A stretch of 64,000 nucleotides of DNA from Chiridota heheva (GCA_020152595.1 JAIGNY010002774.1:62501-126500); one strand, 5' to 3'. Numbered from the stretch's first letter, positions 1 to 12,756 are shown. Program-made: numbers and translations. Notes: generated from the sequence alone by a model not told the origin.

Positions 1-79
1 ACGTTTATCAACGTACCTGTGCCTTGTGCAACACTACATTATATTTGTAACGTTACAATTAAATTTCGGGCGATAAATT

Positions 80-560
80 GCACGGGCTAGGTAAGTGGAA
101 CAAAGTCTCAAACTGTAAAACACTTGTACGGGCTGGGTAAGGGGAACAATACCCCAACTGAAAAACCCTTGTTGTATGGGATGGGTAAGGGAAACAATGC
201 CCCAAACTGTAAAACCCTTGTACGGGCTTGGTAAGAGAGACAATGCCACCAAAGTATAAAACCTATGTATGGGATGGGAAAGGGGAACAATGACCCAAAC
301 TGTAAAACCCTTGATGGGTTGGGTAAGGGGAACAGTGCCCTAAACTGTAAAAGCCTTCTACGGGCTGGGTAAGGGGAACAATGCCCGAAACTGTAAAACC
401 CTCCTAAGGGCTGGGTAAGGGGAACGATGCCCCAAACTGTAAAACATTTGCACAGGCTGGGTAAGGATACAATGTCCCGCACTGTAAAACCCTGGTACGG
501 GCCGACTCGTAAGGGGAACAATGCCCTCAACCTGTAAAACACTTATAGGGCAGAGTAAGG
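80..560. repeat. Minisatellite, ~45-bp unit, about 10-11 copies
   Basis: The unit approximates CGGGCTGGGTAAGGGGAACA followed by ATGCCCCAAACTGTAAAACCC and TTGTA. Copies are recognisable every 45-48 bp with substitutions and small indels. The minus-strand ORFs across it are by-products of the repeat. Confidence 0.9.
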
Positions 561-2346
561 GAAACAATGTTTCAAACTATAACACCCATGAAATTTTGGC
601 AAAATCGGCGCAAGGGAAACAATACAGTTAATTTGGGATTGTATATTCCATGAGCCAAACACCCCAAAATGGACTTCTTTGTACCATGTTGGGGGAAAAT
701 TCTCATAGGCAAATTCGTGTAGTATGATATCCGTACCTTAATGATAGACTTATAGGAGTGGTAGTTTTTGTTTTGTACCAGTTGTATCCGATCTTTGTGT
801 GGGGTGTCCAATACAGTTTAGAATCAGATAAAATTATTTGTTCAATTTTACCAGTTTACAGTCGTTCCCATGAGCTGAATGTTGCAAGTAAGAAATGTTT
901 TAAGATGGTTTAAGCTCCCAAAACCCAAAAGGGAGGCTTTGTTCCTATTACACAATTAATACAACCATGGTATGTTTATTGACAAAGAACATATTTGTAT
1001 TCTTATTCAACAGTTCAAAAAGTAACAATAGTCTATCGACACTATCAACTTGTAGAAGATCCTACATGTATTTCTCTGAAAAAGGTTTTGAGTTCTGGGT
1101 GTACCAGGTTTAAAAATCGGAGAGTTTTGGTTTAAAAGTTATGACTGATCAAATTGTTAAGATTTTTCAATTTATTTATTTATGTGACGGGACACATAAC
1201 TCAAAAGCTTTAATTATCAGATTATGTCAATTCTTTGCTTGGAGGATTCGAAAATGAGGAGAGAAGTAATTTTTTCCGAAAGCATTCCCTCTTTTCAATC
1301 TGAAGCAAATTACAATCATGTCTATATTATCAGATTATAGAACATATAATTTTCCATAAACTCTTACGGATTTAACTTTTCCATGGTTCTTTCCAAGTAT
1401 ATACAGTGAATATTATTAAAGATGTTTCTTTCGACTTCTGCGGGGTATAAGATATGAATATCATGGGAAGTATACTAATCAGACTGGTGTTCGATTTACA
1501 GTGGCCGTCTTTTCACCAGCTTTTTATCCCATCAGCCGTTTTGTTTGTAAGTTGATAATCAAAATAGAGTAAAACTAAAAGTTCCCATTATGTTCAAGGA
1601 GGATCTGAAAGATAAGAAACTGAAGTCTGATAAAAATGTAAATATGCTTTGATTCAATTTTTCTGTTATAATATTAAAGTCAGTCGATGTTGGTAACTGA
1701 TCAAAAAAATTAATTTCTTCTTACCTTACCATTTTTATACAGGTTTTTCACAAGTTGGTTCAGAGAAGAGGACACAAACTGGAGAGTTTTTTTTTAAAAC
1801 AGTGCACCATTTGGACATTCAGTATTAAATTCCAGATATTTTTCGTAGTTGTGAGGAATGCAGGTTACTTTTCTCTATTTTGTAAAGAAGAAATGATGAT
1901 TTAAGAATCATAACCTTTTAGGTTGTAAAAAAATACCGGTATATTTAAATAATCTTTCTCTATACAAAATTTTCTATTACATCTATTGTGTGCTTCACCG
2001 TGGAACTTGCCAGTAAAGTGATTATGATCTCTCACTTTACGGCGGGGACTGTCTTGTTCTAATTGACCTCCAAAGAATATTTTCTTACATATCCAACAAG
2101 TTGTTGCTTTGATGGATATTCTTTAATCCTCTGGTTCACTGATCATACGTCCCCCGGCTTCCCTCCAATCTTTTACTTTTTCACTTCTGCACACAAAAAA
2201 TGTCAGGGAAATTTGGCTTCGAACAATGTTTAGTAAAGAAAAAGAAGCTTCTCTCTGTTTTACTGCCATTTATTAGGGTGGAAGTAGTATATTAAGTTAA
2301 TTGTAGTGATATCCTGTTTAATGTAACTCAAATTTGCTGTTAAAGG
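561..2346. other. No gene or clear repeat recognised
   Basis: AT-rich unique-looking DNA. I see no conserved ORF, splice-framed exon or terminal repeats. Confidence 0.5.
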
Positions 2347-2420
2347 TTTTTAGCTACATTAATCAGAAGCTCAGCACTAATGCCAATTAGTGCTGAGCTT
2401 CTGCTTAATATAGCTAAAAA
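2347..2420. repeat. Short hairpin element (74 bp)
   Basis: Ends TTTTTAGCTA...TAGCTAAAAA. Inner arms TCAGAAGCTCAGCACTAA and TTAGTGCTGAGCTTCTG are exact reverse complements around a 6-nt loop. The stem could cover nearly the whole element. Confidence 0.8.
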
Positions 2421-2494
2421 TTTACAAGTAAATCTTAGTTAGATTAATCAGGAGTCAGTATAAATAATTTACTATACTACTGCCCCTATGGATT

Positions 2495-5400
2495 TGAAAC
2501 ACTGATTTTAAGCAAGTTCTTGCTACGACAATTACGAGAAACGTAGGGCTTGGCTCCTAGATATGATACAATTTTAAAACAATTTTCTGCTTCCAAAATA
2601 ACGAGAAACCGTGGGCTTTCCGGGCCCATATAACGGCTGCATATAGCTATAAGGGAAATTATGACTTTAAAACCGTCAACTATAATGAACTCGATTAATC
2701 TATCTGCCATCTAAACGGTGCATGCCAATCAGTGGTGTAGAATCCGGGTGCCAATGTCCCCCAATAATCTATCATTGTATTGGCGGCCAAGTATCATTTT
2801 GACATCCCACAACACACATATATGATGATAATGACGATGACGACGACAACGATGAAAATGACGATGATGATGACGATAATGATGATAATAGTCAGGTTCC
2901 ATAGCATCTTCAATTTTCAGGAAATCTTCAATTTGCGTAGAATTTCTGATATGTTCGTTTAATTTTCTTTAAAGGAATAGTTTAATGGTCAAGCATGTCC
3001 ATCTAATATGAACGAGGACTTTAGAAGAAACAACATGGTAAGAAAGGCATTCAAAAATTATATTACATTAAGGAGATATTCAAGTTTAAAGCTCTATTTT
3101 GTATAAATGACTGGTGTAGTAAGTCTACTATGAAAAGTTGGCGTCTACATCCTCATATTCTTAAAAATTGTTGATGCATTTTGAAGAAAGTTTGTTTAAA
3201 TTGTTCATTATCTTAATTATTTTCCTCGAACTTTCTTCAAATAGTATATAATAAATACCCTTCCTAGATTCAGTTCTGCTATTTTTTTGACATATGCCAT
3301 GGTTTTAAGACAAAATTGCAGGACAAAATATGATAAGAATACATAAAGACTTTAAGGAATCTGCGGCTATGACATTACAACTAATCTGATTTCAGTCCTT
3401 CTACACAAATGATACCAAACTTTAAATCTCCTTAACGGCATAACATTTTCGAATGCTTTCTTCACTATTTTTTTTTTGAAGTACACTATCATATCATACA
3501 ATTACGTTCCTTCTTAGGAAATTTACTCCAATTTTCGGGAAATTTTCGATAAACATTTTCCTTTAATTTTGTGGGAAATTTCTTTTATTTTCGTGAGATT
3601 TTCTAAAATTTTCGATAAATGTTTCCAAACTTTACCGAAACTTAAATCATTTTACAAATAGTTTTTGGACCATTATAAGAGACTGCATACATTTTTGTAG
3701 GTTTGTTAAAGCATGTGACATATAGTTGACGCCCCATACTGCCATATATATTGAGGTTTTTCCATACCTGCAATATTTGAGGAAGCTGAAGAAGTTCATA
3801 AGTTTCTAGATTTGGTTGGAAATATCTCCTTTGTTGTGCGATATGTCCAGCTGTTATGCCTATATCCATTCCTGGTTGTTGTGTTCTTCACGCCTCTTCT
3901 CTAATTCAATATTCTTAATTGACTCTAGCCTTAGACTTATGTGTATCTTATGTGTATGCACAACAATCGCAACAATAACGAGCAGAGCCTCAGCGCTATA
4001 ATGCCAAAAGAAGGGGGGGGGGGATAACCCCTCATTTAATTTAAGCAAAACATTTTAAAGCATCAGATTATTTTGTTACTCCTACATGGTGTTTGCGCTC
4101 AGTGTTCGTGGCTCTCAATATTACAATCGCGTCAGTGGCCCGGTGACCTGTTGAATTTTGTTTTAATTCTGCTGGAAAGATTAATCTTGTAATGTGCATT
4201 TAATGCGCAGCGGTTTTGCGTGAATTCTAAAATCAAAACCTTGGATGTTTATTGCCATCTTGAGCGGGCTGTATGGGCCGTTGGAACAGCTCAAATCTTT
4301 GGAGCGTTCTGTTCTACAGTTCTATTCTTGAAACTGTAATCCCATTTTGGAAATTCCTTCTGCTATCTGAGCATAAGCCATATTGGTACACTGAGCACCC
4401 ATCTTCGTTGTCACCTTGATTTCCACCTTAACTTTCATTCTATTTTGGAAAACATCATCTACGATCTTGGCTGTTATCATCTTGGTCGCAAACTTTGGCT
4501 ATTAGTCTTGACTGCCATAATCTCGGTGACTTTATAATTTGCAACAATTTTCTTTACCATTTTAGTTGTACAAATAGTTCCCATAAATTTGTTTTCTGTG
4601 ATTCGATTCGACTAGTGATGTCACTGCCACTGCATATAGATAAATGGTAAAAATATGGGATTTTTTTCTAAGTAACAAAAAAAACTGTTCAACCTTCATA
4701 TATGTTGTGTGCATGTTGTGTTTATAGACTTTATTAGTATAACAGTATACCTCACCTTTGTTTTCTGGTACGAACGGAGACCGTACTTCTGTTTCCTTTC
4801 ATTGTTTAGTGACTTCATTCGAAATACATTCGGCTCGACTCCTGCAGCTTTTCTATTAGAAACGCACACATACGAAGATGTCAAATTCATGTACGCACAG
4901 TCAGCATCAAGCTGATTGATTCTGCTGTTTACTAATTGCTATTTCCGTGTTTACTCAAATGAACAGAGTCAATGTCCAATCTAAAATAAGCAGGACTATA
5001 AATGAAACACAACGGGGAAGAAAGCATTCAAAAAAATTATTACGTTAAGAAGATATTCAAGTTTAAAGTTTGTTATCATTTTGTGCAGATAAATAAGACG
5101 ATTTGTGACCAAGGTCGGCCAGGATAAAATCTCGGGGTGGGGGGGAGGAGGGGGAGGGGGGCAAGTCAAACCGAACCAGGGATGATGTGATAATGTGTTT
5201 TATGAGCGGTTTTGACATGATTAATGTTCAACCCATTCGAAACAACTTTAAGGTGCGTGGTCTTATAAGTCGGGTGCAGAGAGAAAGGTCCACTCTGACC
5301 GTCTGAAAGGGTTTTTTCGATTGGGAAAATTGGGAATTATTAACAAAAAATTGAAGGAAAGTTTGGTAAAATCATTGGAAAATTTGGCAACATTTCCCGA

Positions 5401-5755
5401 TAATCAACTGACTGATAAAAATTTACTAAAAATTGAGAATGAAGGAAAATGGCCATAGTTGATTTCCCAAACATTGAAGGAAATTAAAGAAAATTCCCCA
5501 AACAATGAAAGAAATTTCCTAAAAATTGAAGAAAATTGACCAAAAACTCAAAAAAAAATGGCCCCAAAATTAAGGAAGTATTCTGAATATTGAAGAAAAC
5601 TCAGTGCACGAGAATTAAGAAAATTGGCAAAAATTGAAAGACATTTTCCAAACATTGAAGGACATGAACCGAAATTTTTAGAAACTTTATCGAAAATTGA
5701 CGAAAATTGCCCCCAAAATGAAGAGAATTTTTCGACAATTGCACGAGAATTCAGC
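2495..5755. repeat. Left arm of a large inverted repeat
   Basis: Reverse-complement match to 7237-11171. Anchors: GATTTTAAGCAAGTTCTTGC at 2505 against its complement near 11150; the TGAATTTGACATCTTCGTA tract; and GGGTTTTTTCGATTGGG at about 5310 against 8000. Contains a MITE-A copy (2971-3500), a GATGA-type microsatellite (2820-2890), a G-run tract near 5140 and degenerate TTTTCGGGAAATT repeats at 3520-3640 and 5310-5750. No genes. Confidence 0.85.
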
Positions 5756-7067
5756 ACAGAGTCTATATACAGATATAACGACCTTTACTCCTCATGAATT
5801 CAAATATAGTAAAGAAGTTAAATATATTTTTAATAAAATATATTGACAATTGTTAAAAATGTGAGGATAAGGACGTCAATCTTTCATAGTAGACTTGCTA
5901 CACCACTCGTTTCTACACAGATAATACAGAGTTTAAACTTTAATATCTCATCAACGGAATAAGTTTTTTAAATGTTTTGTCACCATTTTGTTTCTTTTAA
6001 AGTCCCCTTTCATATAATATACACTTGCTTGACTGCTGAAATAATCCTTTAAAAATTTACCATTATACAGCATTTTAAAACTTTGTTACATAATTAGCAG
6101 TAAATGCGTAATGTTGTAATACAGAGTCACCTTTTTCTGTACGGAATACCACATTTAAGGCATAAAATTCAGACCGTTCAGTTTGATACCAGTAGTATAA
6201 GTGATACTACAGACAGAAACATTTGGGACGCACTTCACCCTTTCACACTCCAGGAAAGAGTTGTACTTGGGGAGTAAGTCGCATGCCTGCCTCTCGCTTA
6301 TTTCATTCTCTTTTAGCATTATTCTATTTTATACATTTTTTTGATATCTTAATTATCTATTTATATTTTTGAGTCTTATGTATATTTTTAAAACTTTGTT
6401 TTAAATAATTGATATTCAGTGTCAAAAAGCCCCAAACAGGTTTATACAACGTTTATGAGGTTGTTTTCTTTTGTTTACAATTTTTTGACGTTGTTTTCCT
6501 TTGTAAGCAATTTTTGGAAAGTTTAATTCATGTTCCATCTATTTTATATAATTACTTAATTACCACAAATTCCATTATTCATATCACAGAAAAACAATGA
6601 TTCTTTGGGGTTTTTTGAGACTGCAAACCTGGCTTTATATTTAATGAATATGTTTTAACAAGGAATTTTGAGTAAAATCCATGTTGGTATTTTATTCTGT
6701 TTTGGAGTTACTGCATTTCCAAAATTTCACCAATTTGCTAAAGAGCATTTGGTATTGTTAGAACCCTAATTTAAATCTCTTTTACTCTGCTCCTGCCAAT
6801 CGTGAAATGTAGATGAGACTGATTTTGTTTGTTTATTTGTTATTTGTCAACAGTTCTTTGATGGGGAGGGGAAGGGTCACGGGTGTGGACATCAGTACTG
6901 ACTAACTTTTGTTATGTTGTGCATGAGATTTGATACTCTTTGTGCAAAACTTGCAAAAACGATTATCTTCTCACGCTCTAGCTCTAAACTTATGTATAAA
7001 TCAACCATAAATTCAATTAGAATGGGCACTTTTAGCAAAAAGAGACTTAAGTGTGGCTGGCGCACCC
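5756..7067. other. Spacer at the centre of the palindrome
   Basis: Contains a reverse-oriented fragment of MITE-A at about 5820-6060 (ending TGAAATAATCCTTTA). The remainder is unique-looking AT-rich DNA with no credible gene. Confidence 0.5.
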
Positions 7068-7215
7068 CCTGAACAGTCCGGGAGCAAGCCAAAAAACGTT
7101 ATTTTGAAATACCAAAAAAATTTGATACTTTTATGTATTACAGCCTACACATTTGGCTAGCCCACACAAAACGTGAGGGGTTTCTCATTTTCCACTCCGG
7201 ATTGTCCAAAATTTA
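7068..7215 (+). mobile_element. Solo arm of the GTTCGGGAGCAACCC foldback element
   Basis: Begins AGTCCGGGAGCAAGCC and continues through TACACATTTGGCTAGCCC and CTCCGGATTGTCCAAAATTT, the same order as each arm of the complete element at 16949-17380. Only one arm is present. Confidence 0.7.
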
Positions 7216-7236
7216 CTTCATTCTCCTGCAATTGTC

Positions 7237-10200
7237 GGAAAATTCTCTTCATTTTGGGGCAATTTTCGTCAATTTCCGATAAAGTTTCTAAAAATTTCGG
7301 GTTAATGTCCTTCAATGTATGAAAAATGTCTTTCAATTTTCGACAATTTCCTTAATTCTCGTGCACTGAATTTCCTTCAATATTCAGAATACTTCCTTTA
7401 TTCTGGGGCCATTTTTCTTCGAGTTTTTGGTCAATTTTTTTCAATTTTTGGGAAATTTCTTTTATTGTTTGGGAAACTTCTTTCAATTTCCTACAACGTT
7501 TGGGAAATCAATTTTGGCCATTTTCGTCATTCTCATGCAGTTTTCTTCAGTTTTCGGAAAATTTCCTCTATTTGGGGGAAATGTTTCTACAATTTAAGGT
7601 CAATGTTTAGTAAACTTCCTTCAACTGTTCAATATTTGGTACATTTCCTTCATTTTGGGGCGGACAAATATCTTCGAAAAAAATTCTTAAATTTTCGGTT
7701 AATTTCCTTTCTTTTGGGCCAATTTTTCTTTGATTGGTGAGTTTTCTTCAAATTGTGGGAAATTTCCTTCAATGTTGAAATTTGCAGCTCTTTCAATTTT
7801 TGGGAAATTTCTTTTATTCTCGGGTCATTTTCTATAATTTTCGAAAAATTTCCTTCAAAATTTGTGGGCAATTTTTTTCAAGTTTTGGTCAATTTTTATC
7901 CGTCAGTTAATTATTGGGAAATGTTGCCATATTTTCAAATGATTTTACCAAACTTTCCTTCAATTTTTTGTTAATAATTCCCAATTTTCCCAATCGAAAA
8001 AACCCTTTCAGACTGTCAGGGAGGACCTTTCTCTCTGCTCCCCACTTATAAGACCACGTATCCCAATATATGTTTACTAACTGTGGTGTAGCAGTTATCA
8101 TACCTGTCTACAGACCACGAGGCCCTGGGTTCAAGCCTGGGTTGGGTAGACACGCCAGTGCACCACAACTGGTTATCACAGGCCGTAGACATCGACATGG
8201 TTGTCGATATTATGTCTGTCCGTACGTCGTACCTGTGTTCTCGTCCGGGTCGTATTTAGCGTTTCGTGATAGCATTGTTACTAGTATATGATCATAACCG
8301 AATATGCAGGCGACGACCCCGTCATTGTAATTGTGTGTTCACTCGTCGTCGTCGTCATCCCAATATCTTCTACATCAATCATGTCCAAACCGCTCAAAAA
8401 ACACGTTATCACATCATCCCTGGTTTGGTTTGATTGCCCCCACCCCCTTCCCCCTTCCTCCTTCCTCGACATTTTATCCTTGCCTACCTTGGTCACAACT
8501 ATTCTTATTTCAGTTGTATCTGCACAAAATGATAACAAACTTTAAACTTGAATATCTTCTTAACGAAATAATTTGTTTGAATGCTTTCTTCCCCGTTGTG
8601 TTTCATTTATAGTCCTGCATATTTTAGATTGGACATTGACTCTGTTCATTTGAGTAAACACGGAAATAGCAATTAGTAAACAGCAGAATCAATCAGCTTG
8701 ATGCTGACTGTGCGTACATGAATTTGACATCTTCGTATGTGTGCGTTTCTAATAGAAAAGCGGCTAGAGTCGAGCCAAATGTATTCGAATGAAGTCACTA
8801 AACAATGAAAGGAAACAGAAGTACGGTCTCCGTTCGTACCAGAAAACAGAGGTTAGTTATACTATTAAAGTCTATAATCACAACATACACACAACATACA
8901 TGAAGGTTGAACAGTTTGTTTTTTTTCACTTAGAAAAAAATTCGATATTTTTACTATTAATATATATGCAGTGGCAGTCGAATCGAATCGTCGAATTGAA
9001 TCACAGAAAGCAAATTTATGGGAAATATTTGTACAACTAAAATGGTAAAGAAAATTGTTGCAAATTATAAAGTCACCGAGATTATGGCAGTCAAGACTAA
9101 CTGACTAATAGCCAAAGTTTGCGGCCAAGATGATAACAGCCAAGATCGTAGATGAGGTTTTTCAAAATAGAATGAAAGTTAAGGTGGAAATCAAGGTGAC
9201 AACGAAGATGGGTGCTAAGTGTATTAATATGGCTTATGCTCAGATAGCAGAAGGAATTTCCAAAATGGGATTACAGATTCAAGAACAGAACTGTAGAACA
9301 GAACGCTCCAAAGATTTGAGCTGTTCCAACGGCCCATACAGCCCGCTCAAGATGGCAATAAACATCCAAGGTTTTGATTTTAGAATTCACGCAAAACCGC
9401 TGCGCATTAAATGCACATTACAAGATTAATCTTCCCAGCAGAATTAAAACAAAATTCAACAGGTCACCAGGCCACTGACGCGATTGTGATATTGAGAACC
9501 ATAAACACTGAGTGCAAACGCCATGTAGGAGTAAGAAAATAATCTGATGCTTTGAAATGTTTTGCTTAAAGTAAATGATGTGTTATCAACTCCCCCGCCC
9601 CCTTCCCCCCCTCCCCCTTCCCCAATCCCTCTCAGCGTCATGACACTGAGGCTCTGCTCGTTATTGTTGTGCATACACATAAGTCTAAGGGTAGAGTCTT
9701 GAAATAAAGGAGAGGCGTGAAGAACACAAGAACCAGGATTGGATATAGGCCTACGTATACTAGCTGGACATATCGCACAACAAAGGAGATATTTCCTACC
9801 AAATTTAGAAACATATGAACTTCTTAGCTTCCTCAAATATTACAGGTTATAGAAAAACCTAAATATATATGGCAGTATGGGGCATCAATTATATGTCATG
9901 CTTTATCAAACCTACAAAAATGTATGCAGTGTCTTATAATGGTCCAAAAACTATTTGTAAATGATTGAAGTTTCGGTAAAATCTGGAAACAATTATCGAA
10001 AATTTTAGAAAATCTCACGAAAATGAAGGAAATTTCCCACAAAATTGAAGGGAAAAAATGTATCGAAAATTAGAGTAAATTCCCTGAAAATGAACGTAAT
10101 CGTATGACATGAAAGTGTACTTTAAAAAATTAAAATATAGTGAAGAAAGCATTAAAAAATGTTATTCCCTTAAGGAGATTTAAAGTTTGGTATCATTTGT

Positions 10201-11171
10201 GTAGAAAGGACTGAAATCAGATTAGTTGTGATGTCATAGCCTCAGATTCCTCAAAGTCTTTATGTATTCTTATCATATTTTGTCCTGCAATTTTGTCTTA
10301 AAACCATGGCATATGTCAAAAAAGTAGAAAACTGAATCTAGGAAGGGTATTTATTATATACCATCTGAAGAAAGTTCGAGGAAAATAATTGAAATAATGA
10401 ACAATTTAAATAAACTTTCCTTAAAATACATTAACAATTTTTAAGAATATGAGAATGAAGACGCCAAGTTTTTATAGTAGACGTACTACACCAGTCATTT
10501 ATACAAGATAGAGCTTTAAACTTGGATATCTCCTTAATAAAATAAGATTTTTGAACGCCTTTTTCACCATGTTGTTTCATCTGAAGTCCTCTTTCGTATA
10601 AGATGGACATGCTTGACCATTGAAGTATTCCTTTGAATAAAATTTAACGAACATATCAGAAATTTTACGCAAATTGAAGATTAACCGAAAATTAAAGATG
10701 CCATGGAATTTAACTATTATCATTATCATCGTCGTTGTCGTCGTCGTCATCGTCATTACCACCACCATCACTATTACCATCGCCATCGGCATTGCCATCG
10801 TCATCGTCATCGTCGTTGTCGTCATCATCATTATCATCATCATATTTTTTTTTTTTTGGGGTGTCAAAATGATACTTGGCCGCCAATACAATGATAGATT
10901 ATTGGGGGACGTTGGCACCCGGATTCTACACCACTGATTGGCATGCACCGTTTAGATGGCAGATAGATTAATCGAGTTCATAATAGTTGACGGTAGTAAA
11001 GTCATAATTTCCCTTATAGCTATATGCATCTGTTATAAGGGCCCGGAAAGCCCACGGTTTCTCATTATTTTGGAAGAAGAAAATTGATTTAAAGTTGTAT
11101 CATATCTGAGAGCAAAGCCCTACGTTTCTCGTGATTTTCGTAGCAAGAACTTGCTTAAAATCAGTGTTTGA
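7237..11171. repeat. Right arm of the large inverted repeat
   Basis: Inverted copy of 2495-5755 with small indels. It is longer mainly because a SINE (8070-8356) is inserted and a TCG/TCA microsatellite is expanded (10720-10850). ORFs such as 9130-9429 arise within the repeat and match no gene family. Confidence 0.85.
8070..8356 (+). mobile_element. tRNA-derived SINE, full length
   Basis: The head has pol III-like boxes: TGGTGTAGCAGTTATC (A box region) and GGTTCAAGCC (B box). A conserved body of about 190 bp follows (CCAGTGCACCACAACTGG ... ACGCAGGCGACGACCCCGTC-like) and then a (CGT)n tail. A 10-bp target duplication ATCCCAATAT is seen at 8060-8069 and 8357-8366. It lies in the right palindrome arm only. 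Confidence 0.9.
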
Positions 11172-11189
11172 ATTTCTCATGAATATAAA

Positions 11190-11430
11190 TAGAATATGCA
11201 AATTAGGTGGAATACCGGCTCCTGATTGGCCACTACCTGTATAGGTTCCTCGTGATTTTGCCACACGACCTTCGGTCGTAAAATCTTTCGGAGGGAAAAC
11301 AATAAACACACAATAATAAATTAGGTGAAATACTGGCTCCTGATTGGTCCCTACCTGTATAGGTTCCTCGTGATTTTACCACACGACCGAAGGTCGTCAA
11401 TCTTTTGGAGGGAAAACAATAAATACAAAC
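11190..11430. repeat. Direct repeat, two units of about 120 bp with a short palindrome
   Basis: Units at about 11197-11310 and 11317-11430 share AATTAGGTG, CTCCTGATTGG, CTACCTGTATAGGTTCCTCG and GGAGGGAAAACAATAAA. Each holds a perfect palindrome, ACGACCTTCGGTCGT in unit 1 and ACGACCGAAGGTCGT in unit 2 (opposite loop orientation). They sit directly 3' of the histone-type end of the 113-aa ORF. Confidence 0.7.
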
Positions 11431-11471
11431 ACATTGTCATAATTCAATGTTCTTTTTCTTATATTTGTGGT

Positions 11472-11487
11472 GGCTCTTATAAGAGCC
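11472..11487 (-). terminator. Histone-type 3' stem-loop after the 113-aa ORF
   Basis: On the minus strand: CCCAAA, then GGCTCTTATAAGAGCC, then ACCACA. This is a 6-bp GGCTCT/AGAGCC stem with a 4-nt TATA loop (histone consensus loop TTTC or similar). A purine-rich ATAAGAAAAAGAAC stretch lies about 10 nt further 3' (plus 11448-11462), where the U7-binding histone downstream element sits. Confidence 0.75.
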
Positions 11488-11520
11488 TTTGGGTTCTTTA
11501 TTGATTGCCCGATCAATCTG

Positions 11521-11862
11521 CTACTGTCCTCCTCCGGTGGTTCCCTGTTGTCCTTTCCCGATGGGTGCTCTATGTTCGGTAGCTTTCTTTGATTCTGCAG
11601 AAGTCTCGTGTTCTTTTGCTATGTCGAAAGCAGCAACGTGAAAGGCCCATATGCCGCCCCAGCAATGTGACACGTCTTGGTCAGCATGGACGATGGCTGC
11701 CGTAATTACATCGCCTTCTGCAGGATAAAACCCATCTTTAAATGGTGTTAAACAGTTGCATCTGTTTTCAAAGTGTTCTATAACTTTATCGTGGTCGATA
11801 GGTCCAGGGCTCCATTTCCTCAAGAGTTCAATTATTACTTTGGCTAAGACTTCCCACTCCAT
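11521..11862 (-). CDS. Hypothetical 113-aa ORF with histone-type 3' end
   Basis: Starts at ATG on plus positions 11860-11862 (MEWEVLAKVIIELLRKW) and stops at 11521. I do not recognise the family. The N-terminal third looks like an amphipathic helix, the middle has FYPAEGDVITAAIVHADQD and a WGGIWAFHVAAF segment suggesting a compact beta-rich domain, and the tail is low-complexity and charged, ending in GTTGGGQ. 34 nt after the stop is a histone-like stem-loop (11472-11487). Immediately upstream of the ATG lies a tandemly duplicated SINE, so the original promoter may have been displaced or cut off. Function unknown; whether it is expressed is not visible. Confidence 0.5.
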   Translation of the reverse strand: MEWEVLAKVIIELLRKWSPGPIDHDKVIEHFENRCNCLTPFKDGFYPAEGDVITAAIVHADQDVSHCWGGIWAFHVAAFDIAKEHETSAESKKATEHRAPIGKGQQGTTGGGQ

Positions 11863-11892
11863 GATGATGATGTGTTCGCTCTGAGACTTAAA

Positions 11893-12385
11893 TTGAAAAG
11901 AAAGGAGAGAGAGAGAGTTGAACACACAATTACAATGACGGGGTCGTCGCCTGCGTATTCGGTTATAATAGTACAAATGCTATCACGAAACGCTTAATAC
12001 GACCCGGACGAGAACACAGGTACGACGTACGGACAGACATAACATCGACAACCAAGTCAATGTCCACGGCCTTTGATAATCAGTTGTGGTGCACTGGCGA
12101 AAAAGAAAGGAGAGAGAGAGAGAGTTGAACACACAATTACAATGACGGGGTTGTCGCCTGCGTATTCAGTTATGATAGTACAAATGCTATCACGAAACGC
12201 TTAATACGACCCGGACGAGAACACAGGTACGACGTACGGACAGACATAACATCGACAACCAAGTCAATGTCCACGGCCTTTGATAACCAGTCGTGGTGCA
12301 CTGGCGTGTATACCCACCCCAGGATTGAACCCGGGGCCTCGTGGTCTGTAGACAGGTATGCTAACCGCTACACCACAGTAGGTAT
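11893..12385 (-). mobile_element. tRNA-derived SINE with tandemly duplicated body
   Basis: A full SINE at about 12100-12385, including the tRNA-like head (complement of GGTTCAA-type B box near 12325), plus a second copy of the body at 11893-12099. The two body copies are almost identical and share a (CT)n/(GA)n tail, which points to tandem duplication rather than two insertions. It separates the 113-aa ORF from upstream sequence. Confidence 0.85.
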
Positions 12386-12392
12386 TAAGTTT

Positions 12393-12720
12393 GTTCTATT
12401 TATGCTTTTTAGTTCCATCTCTTTGACCAATCAGAAGCCAGAAAGGTATAATGCCATTTGTTTTGGTGGCGCTCCTTTAAAATTAAAAAAACAACATTAT
12501 TACAATTAGTTATAATAAATGTTTAAAAAATGAATAGTAAAAAAAAAATGAAAAATTGATTAAATACAAATAATGATATTAAGAATTAGTTAATTAAAAA
12601 ATCAAACGATAAAACATGGACGTTACAAACGATAAATATTACAAACGATAAACGTTACAAACAATTATGGACGATACAAACGATAAATATTACAAACAAT
12701 TATAAACGTTACAAAGAATG
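12393..12720. repeat. AT-rich spacer with short tandem ACAAACGATAAA/GTTACAAAC motifs
   Basis: The spacer between the SINE and the stem-loop of the acidic gene. 12608-12716 repeats TTACAAACGATAAA-like 13-15 bp motifs about seven times. 12425-12437 carries GACCAATCAGAAG, the same motif seen in the foldback elements near 18.5 and 19.3 kb. No ORF. Confidence 0.5.
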
Positions 12721-12756
12721 TCTTGAATCCTTTTTTCTCTTTCTTATACCTGTGGT

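Noticed and set aside
80..560. CRISPR-like array
   Set aside because: Units are contiguous with no spacers, in a eukaryotic genome; a minisatellite.
7315..7740. 141-aa Phe/Ser/Lys-rich plus ORF
   Set aside because: Lies wholly in the degenerate TTTTCGGGAAATT repeat; mirrored ORFs appear in every block of that repeat.
8081..8155. tRNA gene suggested by A and B boxes
   Set aside because: The anticodon arm does not pair properly and the same head recurs attached to a SINE body; it is a SINE promoter region.
9130..9429. 99-aa plus ORF starting MITAKIVDEVFQ
   Set aside because: Sits in the palindrome arm, the mirror copy is broken by stops, and no motif is recognised.
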